From positions 162,200,912 to 162,264,911 of the forward strand of contig CM036617.1 of the NCBI GenBank assembly GCA_020746105.1: a stretch of DNA of 64,000 bases. The letters run 5' to 3'. A model generated the notes under the pieces. That model was not told the origin of the DNA, searched no databases, and saw only the letters and a program-made list of their open reading frames with translations. A program made the position numbers and the translations under genes. This document shows positions 28,201 to 41,926 of the stretch, in pieces (position 1 is the first letter of the stretch; each line of letters begins with the position of its first letter). The stretch comes from Trogon surrucura (taxonomy: Eukaryota > Chordata > Aves > Trogoniformes > Trogonidae).

Positions 28201-31200
28201 ATTTTCCCCAGCATTCGGATACACAGATACAGGTGGGTGCCTCTGAGGGCTGCTTGTCAAAGCCAAGAGCATGAGGGAGCCATGCTGATAGTGATTTTCT
28301 CTTGAACACCACCCGCATGTGGCACATTCTCTGTGAGCTTCCTTGCAATGTTTAGAGCTGGATGGAAAATTCGTCAAAATGTTGTCCCTTTAACAGAAAG
28401 CTGAGTGAGTTCCCTTGCTTTTAATAGAATGTACCTTTCTTTTACTGCTGCTAATGCAGAAAGCAGCTGATCATATTCTGTAGGGCTCACATTATTTTTA
28501 CAGTACTTTGGAATAAACCAGAACATATTGCATGTCAAGAGTGATGAAGATTTTATGGAGGAAGACAGGCCACAGATTCCTATGGATGCTCTTCGCCTTT
28601 TCCAGAGCTCTGAGAGAAGTTCACGGCTATACTGTCTTATAGTAGCTCCTTAAAAATAGAAAGGATTGCCATTTGTCACTTTAAAGTGCATTCAACATGC
28701 ACTTGCCGATTTGGATTGTTAGAGCATTTCGTCATGCACTTGTGCAACACCTCATCCTAATCCACAATTGCGGCTCTTTGCTTCTGCTGTAATACAAACA
28801 GTGATGATAAATTAATGTCTGGCTTGGCAATATTGCTACAGTCTCCAATTGTGAGAAAGTGTTTTCATTTAGAGAAGAGAAATCAAATGGCAGATTCCAC
28901 TGTCTCTCACCCTTCCTGTCTGTGAACAAGCTGGTCCTTGTTGTAAACCCCGTGTAACTTGCTGTGGGGGAGGAGGCATTGTGGAAGCCCCCTGCCCTTA
29001 AAATAAGTGTAGCGCTTTAGTAGTTATTTCTTGGGGATCCTTTCTAGTAGAGTTAACTCTTTCAAAAGGAGAATGAAATGGTTTCTTGAAAACAAAATAC
29101 AAAGGTTTCACAAGTAGCAAGGACTAGAGCAAGCAGAGGTGAAATGCATTGCAAACATGATGCTCCTTCCAAACCCAAAATCACCAGCACAGAAATGACT
29201 ATAGGTTGTTGTTCACCCTTCTAAATGTAGGATCGTTTCCATGTGTGATGCAGAGTGGACAGCCAGAATCCCTGGATAAGGAGCTTCTTCAGCTGGGCTC
29301 TCACAAGGCAAACACCGCTGCCTTGGGCTGGTCAGCTTGAGCTCATAACAGCCTGGGCTGAGACTAAGATGACCAGATTGCTTAGAGGTACCTTACCAAG
29401 AATAAACATGCATGCAGCCAAGGAGCCACTGCTCTCCTGTGCTGCTCTTAAAGGCTCACTGAGTTTTCTGGAGACACAAAAATCAACTGCCAAGTAGTAC
29501 TCCTGGGCTACTGGAGTGGTTGTTTTGGTACGCTCTCTCAGAAAAGACCACATGCTATCTTTAGGCTGGGGAAGTTTCAGGGCATGCATTTCTGTCCATG
29601 CTTTGTAGTCCTCTGTAAATCTGTGGTAGGCAAGGGTTAGTAAAGTTGTTTCTTTGGTTTTCATGTCATACATATGTCAGGATACAGTCATGAATGCACA
29701 CACTAATTTTTTGCAGTGCTCTCACAACTTTAGAGAGAGTGAAGGCAGGGAGCCTCTGTAAGTAGCATTATCTGGTATCTGCAAACCTGTGGACAGAAGC
29801 AGAGAGCTGGTAGAAATGAAAGGTGTCCTCCATCACGTGCAGAAACTGCTAAGTTATAGACAACAGAGGGGCAGCCAGGACAGCAGGATGCGTGGAATTC
29901 TTACACACGAGTGGAGGAGTGAAGACAGCACGGGTAGCTATACCTCTTCTTTATGTCTCCCAGCTGCTGCTTCTTGGGCAAGCTCAGTTCACAGACCACG
30001 AAGTCTGCATGACAGAACACCAGCTGGGAGATATATAGGCAGGGATTGGAACGCTGTGTGTATTTTGAAACACAAAAACACTGCAACGGAGTCCAGCCTC
30101 TCCTTGTCCTTTCCCCTGCCCAGACTACCTTCAGCAGCATTAATCTCAAGGAAAAACTAGTTTGGCCTTTGAGCTAGGGCTTTCCTCTCTGATTAGTGTT
30201 TGGACTAAGCAGTGCCGGCTAAGCCACAGATGCTAGAGCTGTGCATTAGAGGCACTCCCATCCCCAGCTGGAGAATGCTGTGTTAAGGGACTGCCACCTG
30301 GCAGCATCTTCAAGGAACTGCAAAAACGCTGAGCAGGGATGGAGGTTTGTGAGCAACTGTCTGCTGGGAGACTTGCAGGTGCACTCAGGAATGCCAGACT
30401 GGTGCTGTGGACTGAAATATCTGGTGTTAAGAGGCTGCTACTGTGATAAAAGACAGTAGGCCAGCAAAATATTTGATACCACAACCACTTTGTCAGGGAC
30501 CTTCTCACTCAGTTAAAAAGCTGTTTTTCCTTTTAGAAAAATCCCACTGTTTTCCCTCTCTTGCCTCAAGTTGGCTGAAGCAGCCTGACCTAGTTGTACT
30601 CAGTCATTGCCCCTTTTTAGCTAAGCTCTTGCTTTGTGAAGATATGCCCAAGGAGGCAGATCCCACCTTGTCCCCACTCTCTTGGAAAAGCAGAGAAGAT
30701 CAAAGGTGACAGCTTTATTCAAGAACAATAAAATAATCTCTGTCAGCCAAGACCTGTTGACCCAACTTCTTTCATTTTGAAGTCTTCAGTATGGTCCCCT
30801 TGCCTGTGCTACTCTTTCCTTTTTGATGTGTTGTGACAGGCTTGCAGATGAAACAAGAGCATCTCCTCAACACAGGCTCTGGATTTTCCCTCCCTAGTAA
30901 GTCTCTTGGCCAGCTTGCCTAAAGCTTTCTAAACCAGCTGACTTTGAAAGGGAGTACACAGCAAGCAGCAAGTAATTTCTCTAACATTTCAGGAGACTTC
31001 AGTTGTACTACCCTTTGGAAAGTGCCCTCTGCTGCCCAATATTACAGGAAACAAACTTCCACACTTTATTTTTTGTAAACAGAGACCTTTGTTTGTAAAT
31101 AGAGACAAGTCAAATTTGAGGCTTCGCTGAGCCTGAGAGCCTTTTGGCAGCAGCAGGTGAAGGGCCCTTGATCAGCAAATGATCTCCAGTCATTTGGCAG

Positions 31201-31686
31201 TAGTAGGCTTGAGTTATCTTTTAATAATTTATGTACAAATTTGCATGCAGAGAAAAGCTCAAGAGAGATTGAGAGCTGGAGAGACTGAATATCTTTTCAT
31301 TTTTAGAGCCAGCACAAACAGTAGGTTAAGGTCCTGAACCACATCACCAACACACATTCGGCTATGACCTTAGGATCATTACTAGATGCAACAGCTCAGC
31401 TAAGCCCAGTGAGCCAAGAATGCCTTATGTGTGCTCATATATTGAGACTATGAAGAAGTTTGTCAATGAGTACTAAACAGATATTTTTTTTTCAAGAAGG
31501 ATATGAGAAAAGTCTACTCTGCCATTTATACAAGTCACAGGACAGACACTGATCTGGGGCCAGAGTTGGCGACCAGAATGTGAAAGTATCTGTTTATCCT
31601 GCTGCAGACACTCCATGCTTCCCAGATCCCTTTCACTCCTAAAATTTGCACAGTTTTGTTCAGCATGGAGGATGATAATGACTTAC

Positions 31687-32003
31687 CAGTCTGTGTGTGC
31701 ATCATCAATTACCAGGAGGATCTTGGGTTTCTGGGCTACAGGTGGTGTGGAGCTGGCCGAGTGATCAATTAGTCCTGCAGCCGCTTGCGTGGTTTGCTTC
31801 ATGGCACTGGAGATGGAGCTGAAGATGCTGGTGCCAGTAGAAGAAGAGTGTGAGGGCTGTGGTGGCTGCGGGTGCTTTCTCTCCATGGCAGGAGAAGCTG
31901 GGGAGCTCGTGGAGCTGTCGGGGCGTTGCAAGTCCATCATGTAGCCATTGGGCAAATTTGCCACAAAACTACTGTCCGAGAGACGCCGTCGGAGGAAATT
32001 CAT
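31687..32003 (-). CDS. SYN3: Synapsin III, first coding exon (domains A, B and start of C)
   Basis: Synapsins are presynaptic phosphoproteins that tether synaptic vesicles. Their central domain C has an ATP-grasp fold. This 317-nt exon encodes 105 codons plus two bases. Residues 1-28 are domain A ([13 protein letters not shown]...), with the RRRLSDS phosphorylation site for PKA/CaMKI at Ser9. Residues 29 to about 90 are a Pro/Ser-rich B linker. From about residue 92, [13 protein letters not shown] begins domain C. The ATG at 32003 is chosen because domain A starts there and an in-frame TGA lies at 32060-32058. The context is AACCATGA. The exon ends TG before GTAAGT, a strong donor, and joins exon 2 to complete the Trp codon. 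The linker sequence, as remembered, matches SYN3 rather than SYN1 or SYN2. The paralogue choice is inference, though strong. Confidence 0.95.
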
Positions 32004-32184
32004 GGTTGCAGAGTTGTGTGGAAAATTTCTCAGAAAGAGCAAGACTGCACAACGGTCTCACCAGTCCTGGAGAATGTTTTTCTGTGTGTAATGTATCTCC
32101 CTGCAGTCCAGGCAGGCAGGCTTTTCCCTTGAAATCCTGCTGGAGAAACACGCCTTAGTTTTTCAGCTCGATTTTCTTTTTCTC
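32004..32184 (-). other. SYN3: Probable 5' untranslated part of first coding SYN3 exon
   Basis: On the minus strand the sequence between a candidate acceptor (TTTACCCGCAG, AG at 32186-32185) and the SYN3 start codon is 181 nt and contains no ATG. An in-frame TGA sits 54 nt before the start. This fits a leader carried partly on an upstream noncoding exon, as known for mammalian SYN3. The acceptor's pyrimidine tract is only fair, so the boundary is uncertain. The transcript could instead start within or near this segment, but I see no convincing TATA box. Confidence 0.45.
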
Positions 32185-32264
32185 CTGCGGGTAAAGAATC
32201 AAAACGTATACATGAGATACATACTGTGAGTCTGAAATAAGAAAAACTCTTTTAACCTTTTAAA

Positions 32265-32895
32265 TTGTGCTGTCAGCCCAGAAAGCCAACTGTGTCCCAG
32301 GCTGAATCAAGAGATGCATGGCCAGCAGGCCAAGGGAAGTGATTCTCATCCCCTACTGTACTCTTGTGAGACTCCATCTGGAGTACTGTGTCCAGCCTTG
32401 GAGCCCCCAACACAAGAAGGACATGGATCTGTTAGAGCGAGTCCAGAGGAGAGCCACAAAGACAGTTAAAGGGCTGGAGCACCTGTCCTATGAGGACAGG
32501 CTGAGAGAGTTTTGTTTGTTTGGCCTGGAGAAGAGAAGGCTTTGGGGAGACCTTATAGTGGCTTTCCAGTGCCTGAAGGGGCCTACAGGAAAGATGGGGA
32601 AAGATTATTTATGAGGGTATGTAGGGATAGGACGAGGGACAATGATTTTAAACTGAAACAAGATAGATTTAGATTAGACATTAGGGAGAAGTTCTTCACT
32701 GTGAAAGTGGTGAGACACTAGAAGAGGTAGCCCAGAGAAGCTGTGGAAGCCCCCTCCCTGGAAATGTTTAAGGTGAGACTGTATGAGGCTTTGAGCAACC
32801 TGGTCTGATGGGAAATGTCCCTGCCCATGGCAGGGGGGTTGGGACTAGGTGTTCTTTAATGTGCCTTCCAACTCAAGCCATTCTATGCTTCTGCA
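32265..32895 (+). mobile_element. CR1 LINE 3' fragment just upstream of SYN3 exon
   Basis: The copy starts near the CR1 CSAQKAN-like segment (TGTCAGCCCAGAAAGCCAAC). It continues through [40 protein letters not shown] and [11 protein letters not shown]. It ends at GGTGTTCTTTAATGTGCC and CATTCTATGCTTC. The reading frame is shifted repeatedly. It belongs to a different subfamily from the 44.7 and 60.7 kb copies (SPQHKKDMD rather than APQFKRD). Its nearer end lies about 80 bp from the candidate splice acceptor of the first coding exon. Confidence 0.92.
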
Positions 32896-35800
32896 AAATG
32901 GATATCTTAATCAACAATAAATGGAAAAAAACCCTACTGCTTTTAATGTAGTATGCTGCACTGATACAGCCAAAAAGATAGGACAAACTATGTTTCATGG
33001 CTCTCTCTCATCCCAAAATATTTTCTGATGAAGGCAGACCAATTGCACTAATTTAGGGACTAACAATTTGATAACTCTTCACAATGGGGATAGAAAAACT
33101 ATTCTGACTGTAAGTGTTGATTTTTCAAAAGAGAAACAGCTTCTTCCTGGTGTTTTGCATGCTGGAAATAACACATGCTTTTTACAGAATAACCAGCAAA
33201 TGATACAACAGGATAAAAAGTTGTATCAACACTGGCAGGCTTGTAAGCAAGGCTCTGAATTTAAGGAAAAAAACATCCTAGCTTGTAGAAAATTAATAGT
33301 GGAAAAATCCCCATATAAATCTTGATCAAGTTCAGCGGTGTCTTAGAACTGCTTTTTTTCTGTCCCTGCTGCTCTCAGCACTCAAAATTAGACTTTGAGA
33401 TGGGTGCATGTTAGACATAGCGGACTGTTTTTTGCAGGTAGTCAAAACCAAGTTTGGCTGTCTAATCTTCACATACTTTTTTTTCTTCTTCTATGGTTGG
33501 ATTTGTTGATTTGCTTTGTTTTAAGAGGAAAGATCTCTTATTCTGCTCATCTTTTCCGGTGAGAAAATGAACAGTGTGACATACAACTATTTGACTCTTC
33601 TCCCTTGACCTGTGACGCCTTTGTTTTTACCCAGAACGCTAAGTTTCTCAGTAGACAATCTCACAGAGTTAGTAGTTACTTTTTAAAAGAAAAAAAATCA
33701 CCTGTAGGCACAGCCCACAAATGAGATTTCCACAATAATTCCCCAAGACCTTTTATCTCCTGAGACAGCCTCTGAGCCTTGATCAGAGACTGGCTGGTGA
33801 GACTTAGGGAAAAAAAAAAAACCAACCCAAAACCCATATTGCTGGTAAAACATAAATGTTTTTCAAGACAGACATATCTGTAGCAACAAGAGTGAGAGTT
33901 ATCCCACACATCAGGTGAGATGAGGCCCATGAATTCCTGGTATCATTGTTAAATCATGGCCCAAGCCCTTCAAATATTTTTTGATGAGCCCCTACAGACG
34001 CTCGAGCTCCTGGCCTTCACCTGCCTGCTTTGCCCTCTCTCACTGCTCACACTCTTGTCCCAGTCTCTGATTGCCTCCTGATGCCAGGATTTCCCAGTTG
34101 ATCCAAGAGACCTCAGCATCTGTGAATCTCCCTCCTGGAGCTGCGGTTGAGAGCTCATGGAGCAACCAAACAGCTTTTTAAAAATAAGCTGTCATTTATT
34201 TTCACCTGTAGGGGTTTTCGAAGCTTTAGAGACAAAAGGATTCAGACTTGTCTCTGTTTGAATGCCTCTTAGCCCCCAGAGCCTTAGGGAGTCTCGGATG
34301 AGCCTGTCTTGAGTAAGCGAGCTACAAAGGGCCCCTTGGCACATGTTCCCCAAATCTCGTCATCCGTCACCACCCCAACCCTGTGGCCACAGGATCCATC
34401 TGGAACAGAGGGCTCCCTGCTGAAGCTGCTGACATTGGCTTATTAGAGCAGTTTTTCTTTTGATTTCTCAGCCCTGGCAGTACAAATCCTCTGACTTTGC
34501 TGGAGCCTGGAGGTAGTCTTTTCCCAGGGAATAGCTCAGGAAATCTTTAATGACTTCCTGCCACATTTACAGCTGATATCATATCTCGAGGCATTGTGCT
34601 GACTTCCCGCCCGGTCCTGGCACACCCGGTGACTGCACAACATCAGCAAACACATGCACTGCTGAGAGCTTTGGTAGCAACAACTGCCTATACAGCAATT
34701 GTTCCAAAAAGCAGATAACATGTAATATTCATAAATTACGAGCTAGCTGCTCACCTCACACAGCACTTGGCCTATTTATGTCCTACCACAGTAAATGGGA
34801 GTGCCAGCATAGAGCCATCCACTGTTACCTGTCTGGAATGACCAGAGTGTAGAGCCTAAAAAGACTTTACATACTACAAACTGGGTGAAAGTATGCTGCA
34901 CTCCCCTCTGCTCAGGAGCCTACGTTTTCTACCTTGCATAAGACAAATAAGAAAAATCCTCCCAATTTAATGACAGTCCATTCAAGAACAGGTCTAGACC
35001 CGGTTGGGAAGAGCATCCTAGAGACTCGTCTCCCGTCAGAAGGGTTCCAAATGACTGTCCCAGTACTGTGTACCGCAATTAGGCATGCTCTCTTGGAGGA
35101 CCTTGGAGTTAACTGTCAAGAAGTGAGACGCAATTTCAATATCAGTCTCAGGACAAGCAGTTTTAGCATGAGACACCTGTCCCTTGCATGCTTTGCACAG
35201 CATGGAAGAGCTGCCAGATCCTGCTGTGGCAGCTCCCAGCCACGGGAGGGAACCTGAATCCAGCTGTACACGCTGGACAAAGCTCTTTTCATGTCAGATT
35301 CCCTGGGACAGAGTCCAGCAGGACTTGCAGGCTCCTGGAAGTGTTTATCCCCCACTGCCAGGAATTTGCACGGCTGCATCCTCCACTGCGAGATTTGCAC
35401 ACTTCAAAAGAACATGGGCTCCTTCCAAAGCATCAGCAAGTAAAACGATGGGCAAATGTCTCTGCTCTGCCTTGCACTGTGGAAGAAGGACACAGAGGCA
35501 CATGGTGTAGAGTGTCCCAGAGCGCTGGAAAGAGCCAGAGTAGTCCGTGACATGCCTGGAAGGCATGCAGGCTTCCTCTGCAACAGGGCTTCCCAAATTG
35601 TGCCCTTCAGGGTGCCGTTTACAACAATTTATCACACATTGCAAGGCCATGTCCACCGCCTCCTGGTCACTTTTAAACACCAGTATTTACAGGGACCCGT
35701 AAGTTTTTCCACCAGGGGTTTGGTAGTGGAAGATGTTGCCCAGGAGATACTGAGAGCTGACAGAAGTCTCTTGTCCAGAGAGTTTGGGATGCTGCACTGA

Positions 35801-38800
35801 GGCTGGCCTTTCCCTCTTCTGTCTGGCAAAGACTGGGCTGCTTGCCATTGAAGGAGAGAAAACCCAAGCAGCTGATGTCACAGGGAAATCTCCCTCCAGC
35901 AAAGCAGGCAGAGGCTAAATTCAGACAGGATGACACTGCTGCAGCAGAGAGTAACGCCTGGCTCTGCTTCTGGAATAGGGGATGGCAAACCCACCAGGAA
36001 CTTTGACTTTGGATCTATCAAAGTGATGGCACAGACCGTCCTCCTTTCATCACATACATTTTTCTAATGAGCTGAGTAATGTAATTAAAATAGATATTCT
36101 CTTTTTTTAAAAAGGAAGTTATCGGTGGCTTCGCTGTGTCAATTTATTGATTGCCATTAGTGCCACCACACAGATCTTCTCTGCAATGAGAGCAGCATAA
36201 ACTGCCAGCAGATTCTTTTGCTTAATGGTATCATGGTCTGCTTCTGCATCAAGCACACTTGCTGTTATTTAACTTTCAGCAGTAGGCATTTTCATACAGG
36301 CACATTCTGAGTAGATTTGGACCTCATTTTCCTACTGCCTGAAACTTCCTGTGGGTATCCTGAGGGCTCAGCAGGTCAGGCCAAATCTGTCTCTGTGCAG
36401 CTCTCTTGGCATGCAGCTCTCACGCAGCAGAACATCCACCTGATGCACATACAGATCCTACTCCAGCAGGCAAGCAGGGCTGTAACTTCAACAAACCCAG
36501 GAGCCAATACCTCTTTCAGAAGCAAGACAAATGTGCTAAGTGGTATTACATCACTCCAGAGAAATAGGTAAGAGAGCTGCTGGCTTGACACTATCAAGTT
36601 GCACCTTGCCTCTGTGCACACCAATGTCTTCCTACAGCTCATACGGAAACAAGTCACCTACCTAATGCTGTGCCAGGCATGAACTTTCCCATAGGAAGGC
36701 CTGTAGCCCCCTGCATAGCTGAAATACAACCCATGGGATACTTCCAGGCAAGGCAGCAGCTCCTGTTGAATTCCTCAAGCTGCTTCCCCACCATGCAGGA
36801 GTAATCTGCTGCTGAGACAGCTGCTACCAAAAGCTAGCTAGGAAAACAGTGGACATCTGGGCTGTAGAGCTGCAGGTTGGGGGTTGAGGCTGTATTTCAG
36901 GATGGGGAAATAATAAAAAAATGAGGAGAAGGCACAAGTAGAATGGGAGAAAGTAGTCAGGAATCAGTTTAACCAAAAGACAATGCAGGAACACTCTCAA
37001 GTCCCAACAATGAGAGCACAGTCAGGGAATCAAAAGGAAACAATGTGAGCAACTAAATGAAGCAAGAGTAAGGTCAGTTAGAGTTGACCTTGAAAAGGAC
37101 AGCAAAGTGGCTGACACGGTCAGCCCCTTACTAACATGCAGTTAAACTTCCTGGCTGATATTTTTGTAAGGGCAAGGGAGGATGAGCAATTTGCTCCGTC
37201 AGCACACTGACAGCAGCCAGGCACCTACCTGTTTTTTCTCAAGGATATACTCCACAGAGATGCAGGTTAACTCAGAAAACCTGTTGACACATTTTAGAAA
37301 ACAAGAACAAAATGTTCACTTAACGCTCTTGCTGGATTACTTTCTAATGTGTGGCACCATCCAGAGAGAACCAAACTCAATTGCCTGATACCCATTAACT
37401 GGGCTTAGATTTTCCCCCAACTTGTTATCTGTGCTGTCAGGTGATGAACTGAAAAAACCACACCAGCCTGTATCTGATTCCTGCTCTTGACAGCCTTAAT
37501 GGAGCAATGTTGGGGGTAGAAAGACAGAGATCCAACACAGATATCGATAGTAGAGATTATCCTCTCACCTTGCCATGAGGTTGTTACCCACTTACTTCTG
37601 CCACATGATGAGTGGAAAAATGAGAGAATGCTCTTCACCTGATTCTAATACCCCTCACATCCAAGCTGTGGATAGCCATTAGCATAGATTAGCATTTTAA
37701 GATATTCCCACATGTTCCTTTCTGTATTCAGGCATATTGACACACTGTGGGAGTGGACTTCTGTGGAGGGACAGCTGTGTTAGGAAGCTCCAAAGCCAGC
37801 TAGTTGGCTTTCCACATATATTCAAGGAATATATTCAAGGAAAGAGATATATGTTTTTTTTTATTGTCAAGCTGTCAGTGTTTCACCCTGAATAGCTTCA
37901 ATACTCCCATTGGCATAGCATAAGAAATAAAACAATTAGTCCTGAAATTAATTAGAACTACTGTTGGGATTTTACCTCACTTGACACAGATTTGCACTAA
38001 AGAGGCTCATGTGTTCAGACATTTCTTGGTATTTTCAATGCAAGCTGAAATGCCATGTATCAGGAAAACAGCGGGAGTTAGAAAAAAAGGAAAAGGATAC
38101 CCTACCAAATCGCCCACATTTTTCATACGTGAAACGTATGCAAAACCCATAAGGGTTGGAAAGACTGTACGCCATCCAGAAGAACAGAGGAAAAGAGAGG
38201 GTTTCCATGCCCATGTTCGGTTTGCAGAGAGCCTTGAAAAACATCAGCAACACAACACAGCTCTAACATAGACACTGGTGGGCATATTCCAAAGCAGGTA
38301 AAACTACAGCAAAAAATTCCACCTAAAATCAGAGGGGGACAGAGACACCAGCGGAGCTGTGCTGTCGCTTTGAGGTGGTTGTATGAAGTCAGGACCCTTC
38401 AGCTGGAGGGGGAGCAGAGACAGCAGGCCATTAGAGCAATGATGCTACCCGGAGCATGAGCATGAGTTTCCTGTTGTTAGACACTTGCTTCCCAAAGTCT
38501 TTATTACCTTTCACAGTGGCAGTGATTTCCTTCAGAATTGCACTCTTTAAGGATTTTTGCAAGAAGCCAGTGTCTTGTGCATCCGCTTTCTCTGTTTAGA
38601 GAGTTCCTCAGAGATGCCAGGAGGTCTCTCTGTCAGAAATAAATCCTTTTACAATGTTCGACGTGCTTCATTAAGCCATTGATACATATGAATGTACAAT
38701 TCCCTTGTCTTGTTACGGTATTCCTGTAGACCTTAAAAAAATCCTCTCTACTTTCTCGGTTGGCTATTTAACTGGAAACATCTAGGTTTCACAATTCTTA

Positions 38801-40599
38801 CCATTTTTTTTCAGTTTGAAAAGCCGTCAGTGGTTTCTACGTTGCAGTTTCACCATAGAGCATTTGCCTTATCTGGTGCTGAAGATAATGGGGGTGTGCA
38901 TGCCAAGCTGAGAGCAAATGGGACCATTTCCCAAGAGCTACACCCAGCACATAAAATGAGTTAGTCCGTTTCCTCTTTTGCCTGTTATTTCATAATAGCA
39001 GGCGAGGAAAAGAAGAAGAAAAAAAGAAATCTAAATTGACAAAATGTCATTTTAAGATCATCAAGCTTTCAAGTACATTGCAAAGGAAGATGACTAAAGC
39101 CATGAACAATAGTGAAAAATTTTCAAGTGAAAAATAAATCTGAATATTATGATAATACTCTATGGCTTTAATATCCCCAAGAACAAATCACGATATGCTA
39201 CTTCTTTGAAACAATACATTATTTCCTCATTTTATTCTTGCTGTGGAAATCCTGTTGTCATCTAACCACAGTGTTGTCTCATCCCTTGTCAATGAGCTTA
39301 GGGAGGCCTTTTGTTGCCTGTTTCTGTTCCATATCAACGCTTCCTTATCAGCAAAGTCAGATGCAACTCAACTGGAGCAGGCAGTATGGGGCAAAGAAAT
39401 CCTGTGCTAATCCCTGAATACTGTAGAGCCATCTCTATCCGAAAGTCAGCTGAGTTGGCATACTCTCCATTTCCCATTTCCCTAGAGTATTGTGTTCCTT
39501 CCCACCCTGAGCAATAGCAACACTAATGCTTCCTTTAGGGCTAATACTTACATACAGGCCGAAGAGGCTCCTTACGATTATATTAATGAAAAGCAGGAGA
39601 CAGCACTACGAACAGGAGAATTTGTAGAGATAAACACTCTGCATATTAAGCAAATGAAATTGTAAGAAGGAAGCAAGTAGGGCTTTGAAAACCCCCTCTT
39701 TTCCCCTTCCCAGTCTTGAATCTTTTGCAGTTCATGTTGTGTGTTTGTGAGACATGCTTTAAGTTTCCTGCAATAACCATACAAGTCCTGATTTCATGGT
39801 GATAAGAGTGAAAGCGGTACCAGGCACGCCATTAACAGAGCAGGGACTTCCTTCAGCTGGGAGACCCGTTGCTTTGAAGAGTGCTGATGTGAATAAAATC
39901 AAAAAGCTGGGCTTATTTAATATGTAGGGCCTGCCAATATGCATTAGGGCTCATCCAGATAAAAGATGCCTAGGGGACTGACAACTCACGGGTTCTCAGA
40001 GGAAACTGCAGCAGCCTGCCCAGTGCTAATGGGGCTCCTGTCTTGATTATCATCACACACTTGCTCAACCCTATGTTCTTTCTACTGTAGTTCAATTCTG
40101 ACACAATAGACTGGTTATTCAAAATGCAGGTAAACAGAATATTTTGTTACTGTAAAGGTAACTAGATATGTTGGGGGAAAAAAGTGCTATGGATCACGAA
40201 AGGGAAGGAACAATTCACTAAGATGTCATAATATATAACAAATAGAATATTATCAATTAACTGATGATGATAAGAAGGATTTTCTGTTTGGAGCACAAAT
40301 TATATTGCTTTTCATACGTTTATAAGACAAAACCAGATTGCATATTTTTCCAAATAAGATATATTCAAACACACCACTGCAATTCTTGCATCAATACTTC
40401 TAGCACATTTAAAAATGTCCCCCCCCAAAAAAAACCCCATTTTTTTTCCCAAATGTTCTATGCTTCTGGGGCTTAAAAAGTTTTCTTTCAAACATCTGAA
40501 GGCTTCTAAACCATCTGTAGTGCTAGTATATTCCATCTAAGTTTTGCTGCCATTTGTGTCCACTCCTTTTCACCCTGCTGCACCATTCCAGGCACCACC

Positions 40600-41146
40600 A
40601 TCCTTCCCCTCTACTCTGCCCTGGTGAGACCCCATCTGGAATATCGTGTCCAGTTCTGGGCCCCTCAGTTCAAGAAAGGCAGGGAACTGCTGGAGAGAGT
40701 CCAGCACATGGCAACTAGGATGATTAAGGGAGTGGAGCATCTCCCTTATGAGGAAAGGCTGAGGGAGCTGGGGCTCTTTAGTTTGGAGGAGACTGAGGGG
40801 TGACCTCATTAATGTTTACAAATATATCAAGGGTGAGTGTCACGAGGATGGAGCCAGGCTCTTCTCGGTGACAACCAATGATAGGACAAGGGGGAATGGG
40901 CTGAAACTGGAACATAAGAGGCTCCGCTTAAACTCGAGAAGAAACTTCTTCTCAGTGAGGGTGATGGAACACTGGCACAGGCTGCCCAGGGAGGTTGTGG
41001 AGTCTCCTTCTCTGGAGACATTCAAGACCTGCCTGGACACGTTCCTGTGTAGCATAATCTAGGCGTTCCTGCTCTGGTAGGGGGATTGGATTTGATGCTC
41101 TTTCGAGGTCCCTTCCAATCCCTGATATTCTGTGATTCTGTGATTT
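40600..41146 (+). mobile_element. CR1 LINE 3' fragment
   Basis: The copy begins within CCTTCCCCTCTACTCTGCC and continues through the [20 protein letters not shown] equivalent and the [19 protein letters not shown] equivalent. It then shows [20 protein letters not shown], the [20 protein letters not shown] segment, and a tail of ATTCTGTG units. It is fairly well preserved but 5'-truncated, with frameshifts. It keeps the sense Tyr codon at the position where the 44.7 and 60.7 kb copies have TAG. Confidence 0.92.
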
Positions 41147-41894
41147 CCCAGATTTTTCCCATATGGTGGAGAAAGCCTTATCATTCTTGAGATTTAACCT
41201 GATGATATGAACAACAGATACTTGGAGAAATAAAGCCTATAAGTTGCCTTTGTGTGGCAAAGTGCTCATTTTTCTAACCATATGCGCACTTAATACAAAG
41301 AGAAGAACAAGCTTGGAATTTGAGCAGACTTACTGATTTATTTTGATGATGGAAGAGAAAGACTGTGTTTTACTGCACTCTGGAGATCTCGGACACAAAT
41401 GTAAGATAGCTTGATTTTCCCATATGATATAGAAGTGATGGGAGATCGACTGGCTAGATGATCACCCTCAAAGACGCAAAGAAAACAGGGATTGGTAGAT
41501 CTTCATCTGGAGCACTGTAGGAGTTCAACTGGGTATGTGTGTCTCAGGATCTGTGATGACCAACTCAAACTGTGCTGAGCATTTCCACGATATGCTTGCT
41601 TTTCTTTTCTTTTTTTGTGTGTGTGTGATTACTATTGATAATATGGGGACATGTAAATAGATGTGTGGACTTGCATAATATGCCTTTTTTGCTTGCACCA
41701 TGCACCCACACACTTCCTACCCCAAGCAATGGTGACAATCCCCTCTCCCAGAGCTGGACTGAGCACCCCAGCTCAGTGCCTGGGCCCCTAGGTTCATAAA
41801 AGCCAGTGGCTATACAGGATCATGTGTTGAAACTGGCCACCCTGTAGTAACTGCATGGCTTTGTCACCTCTGTGCAGTCAGAGAACTGGTTGAA

Positions 41895-41926
41895 AACCAA
41901 ACCAAACCAAACCAAAACAAAACACA
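41895..41926. repeat. (AAACC)n and AAAAC repeat
   Basis: Tandem AAACC units pass into AAAAC units over about 32 bp. Confidence 0.85.

Larger units (their letters stand above)
18141..31686 (-). other. SYN3: SYN3 intron 1 after first coding exon (noncoding)
   Basis: A 13,546-bp intron between coding exons 1 and 2. It holds one minus-strand CR1 piece (20.66-21.04 kb), a T11-G13 run near 22.9 kb and a T18 tract at 25197-25214. I see no other supported feature. Open frames of up to about 120 codons in this stretch show no family resemblance. Confidence 0.8.

Noticed and set aside
1..31686. A nested TIMP gene, as found within mammalian synapsin genes
   Set aside because: No TIMP-like cysteine-rich exon was seen. 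In mammals the nested gene is in a later intron, which would lie outside this window.
31687..32042. A SYN3 start 13 codons upstream at 32042
   Set aside because: That codon is TTG, not ATG. The ATG at 32003 matches the conserved N-terminus and has an in-frame stop upstream.
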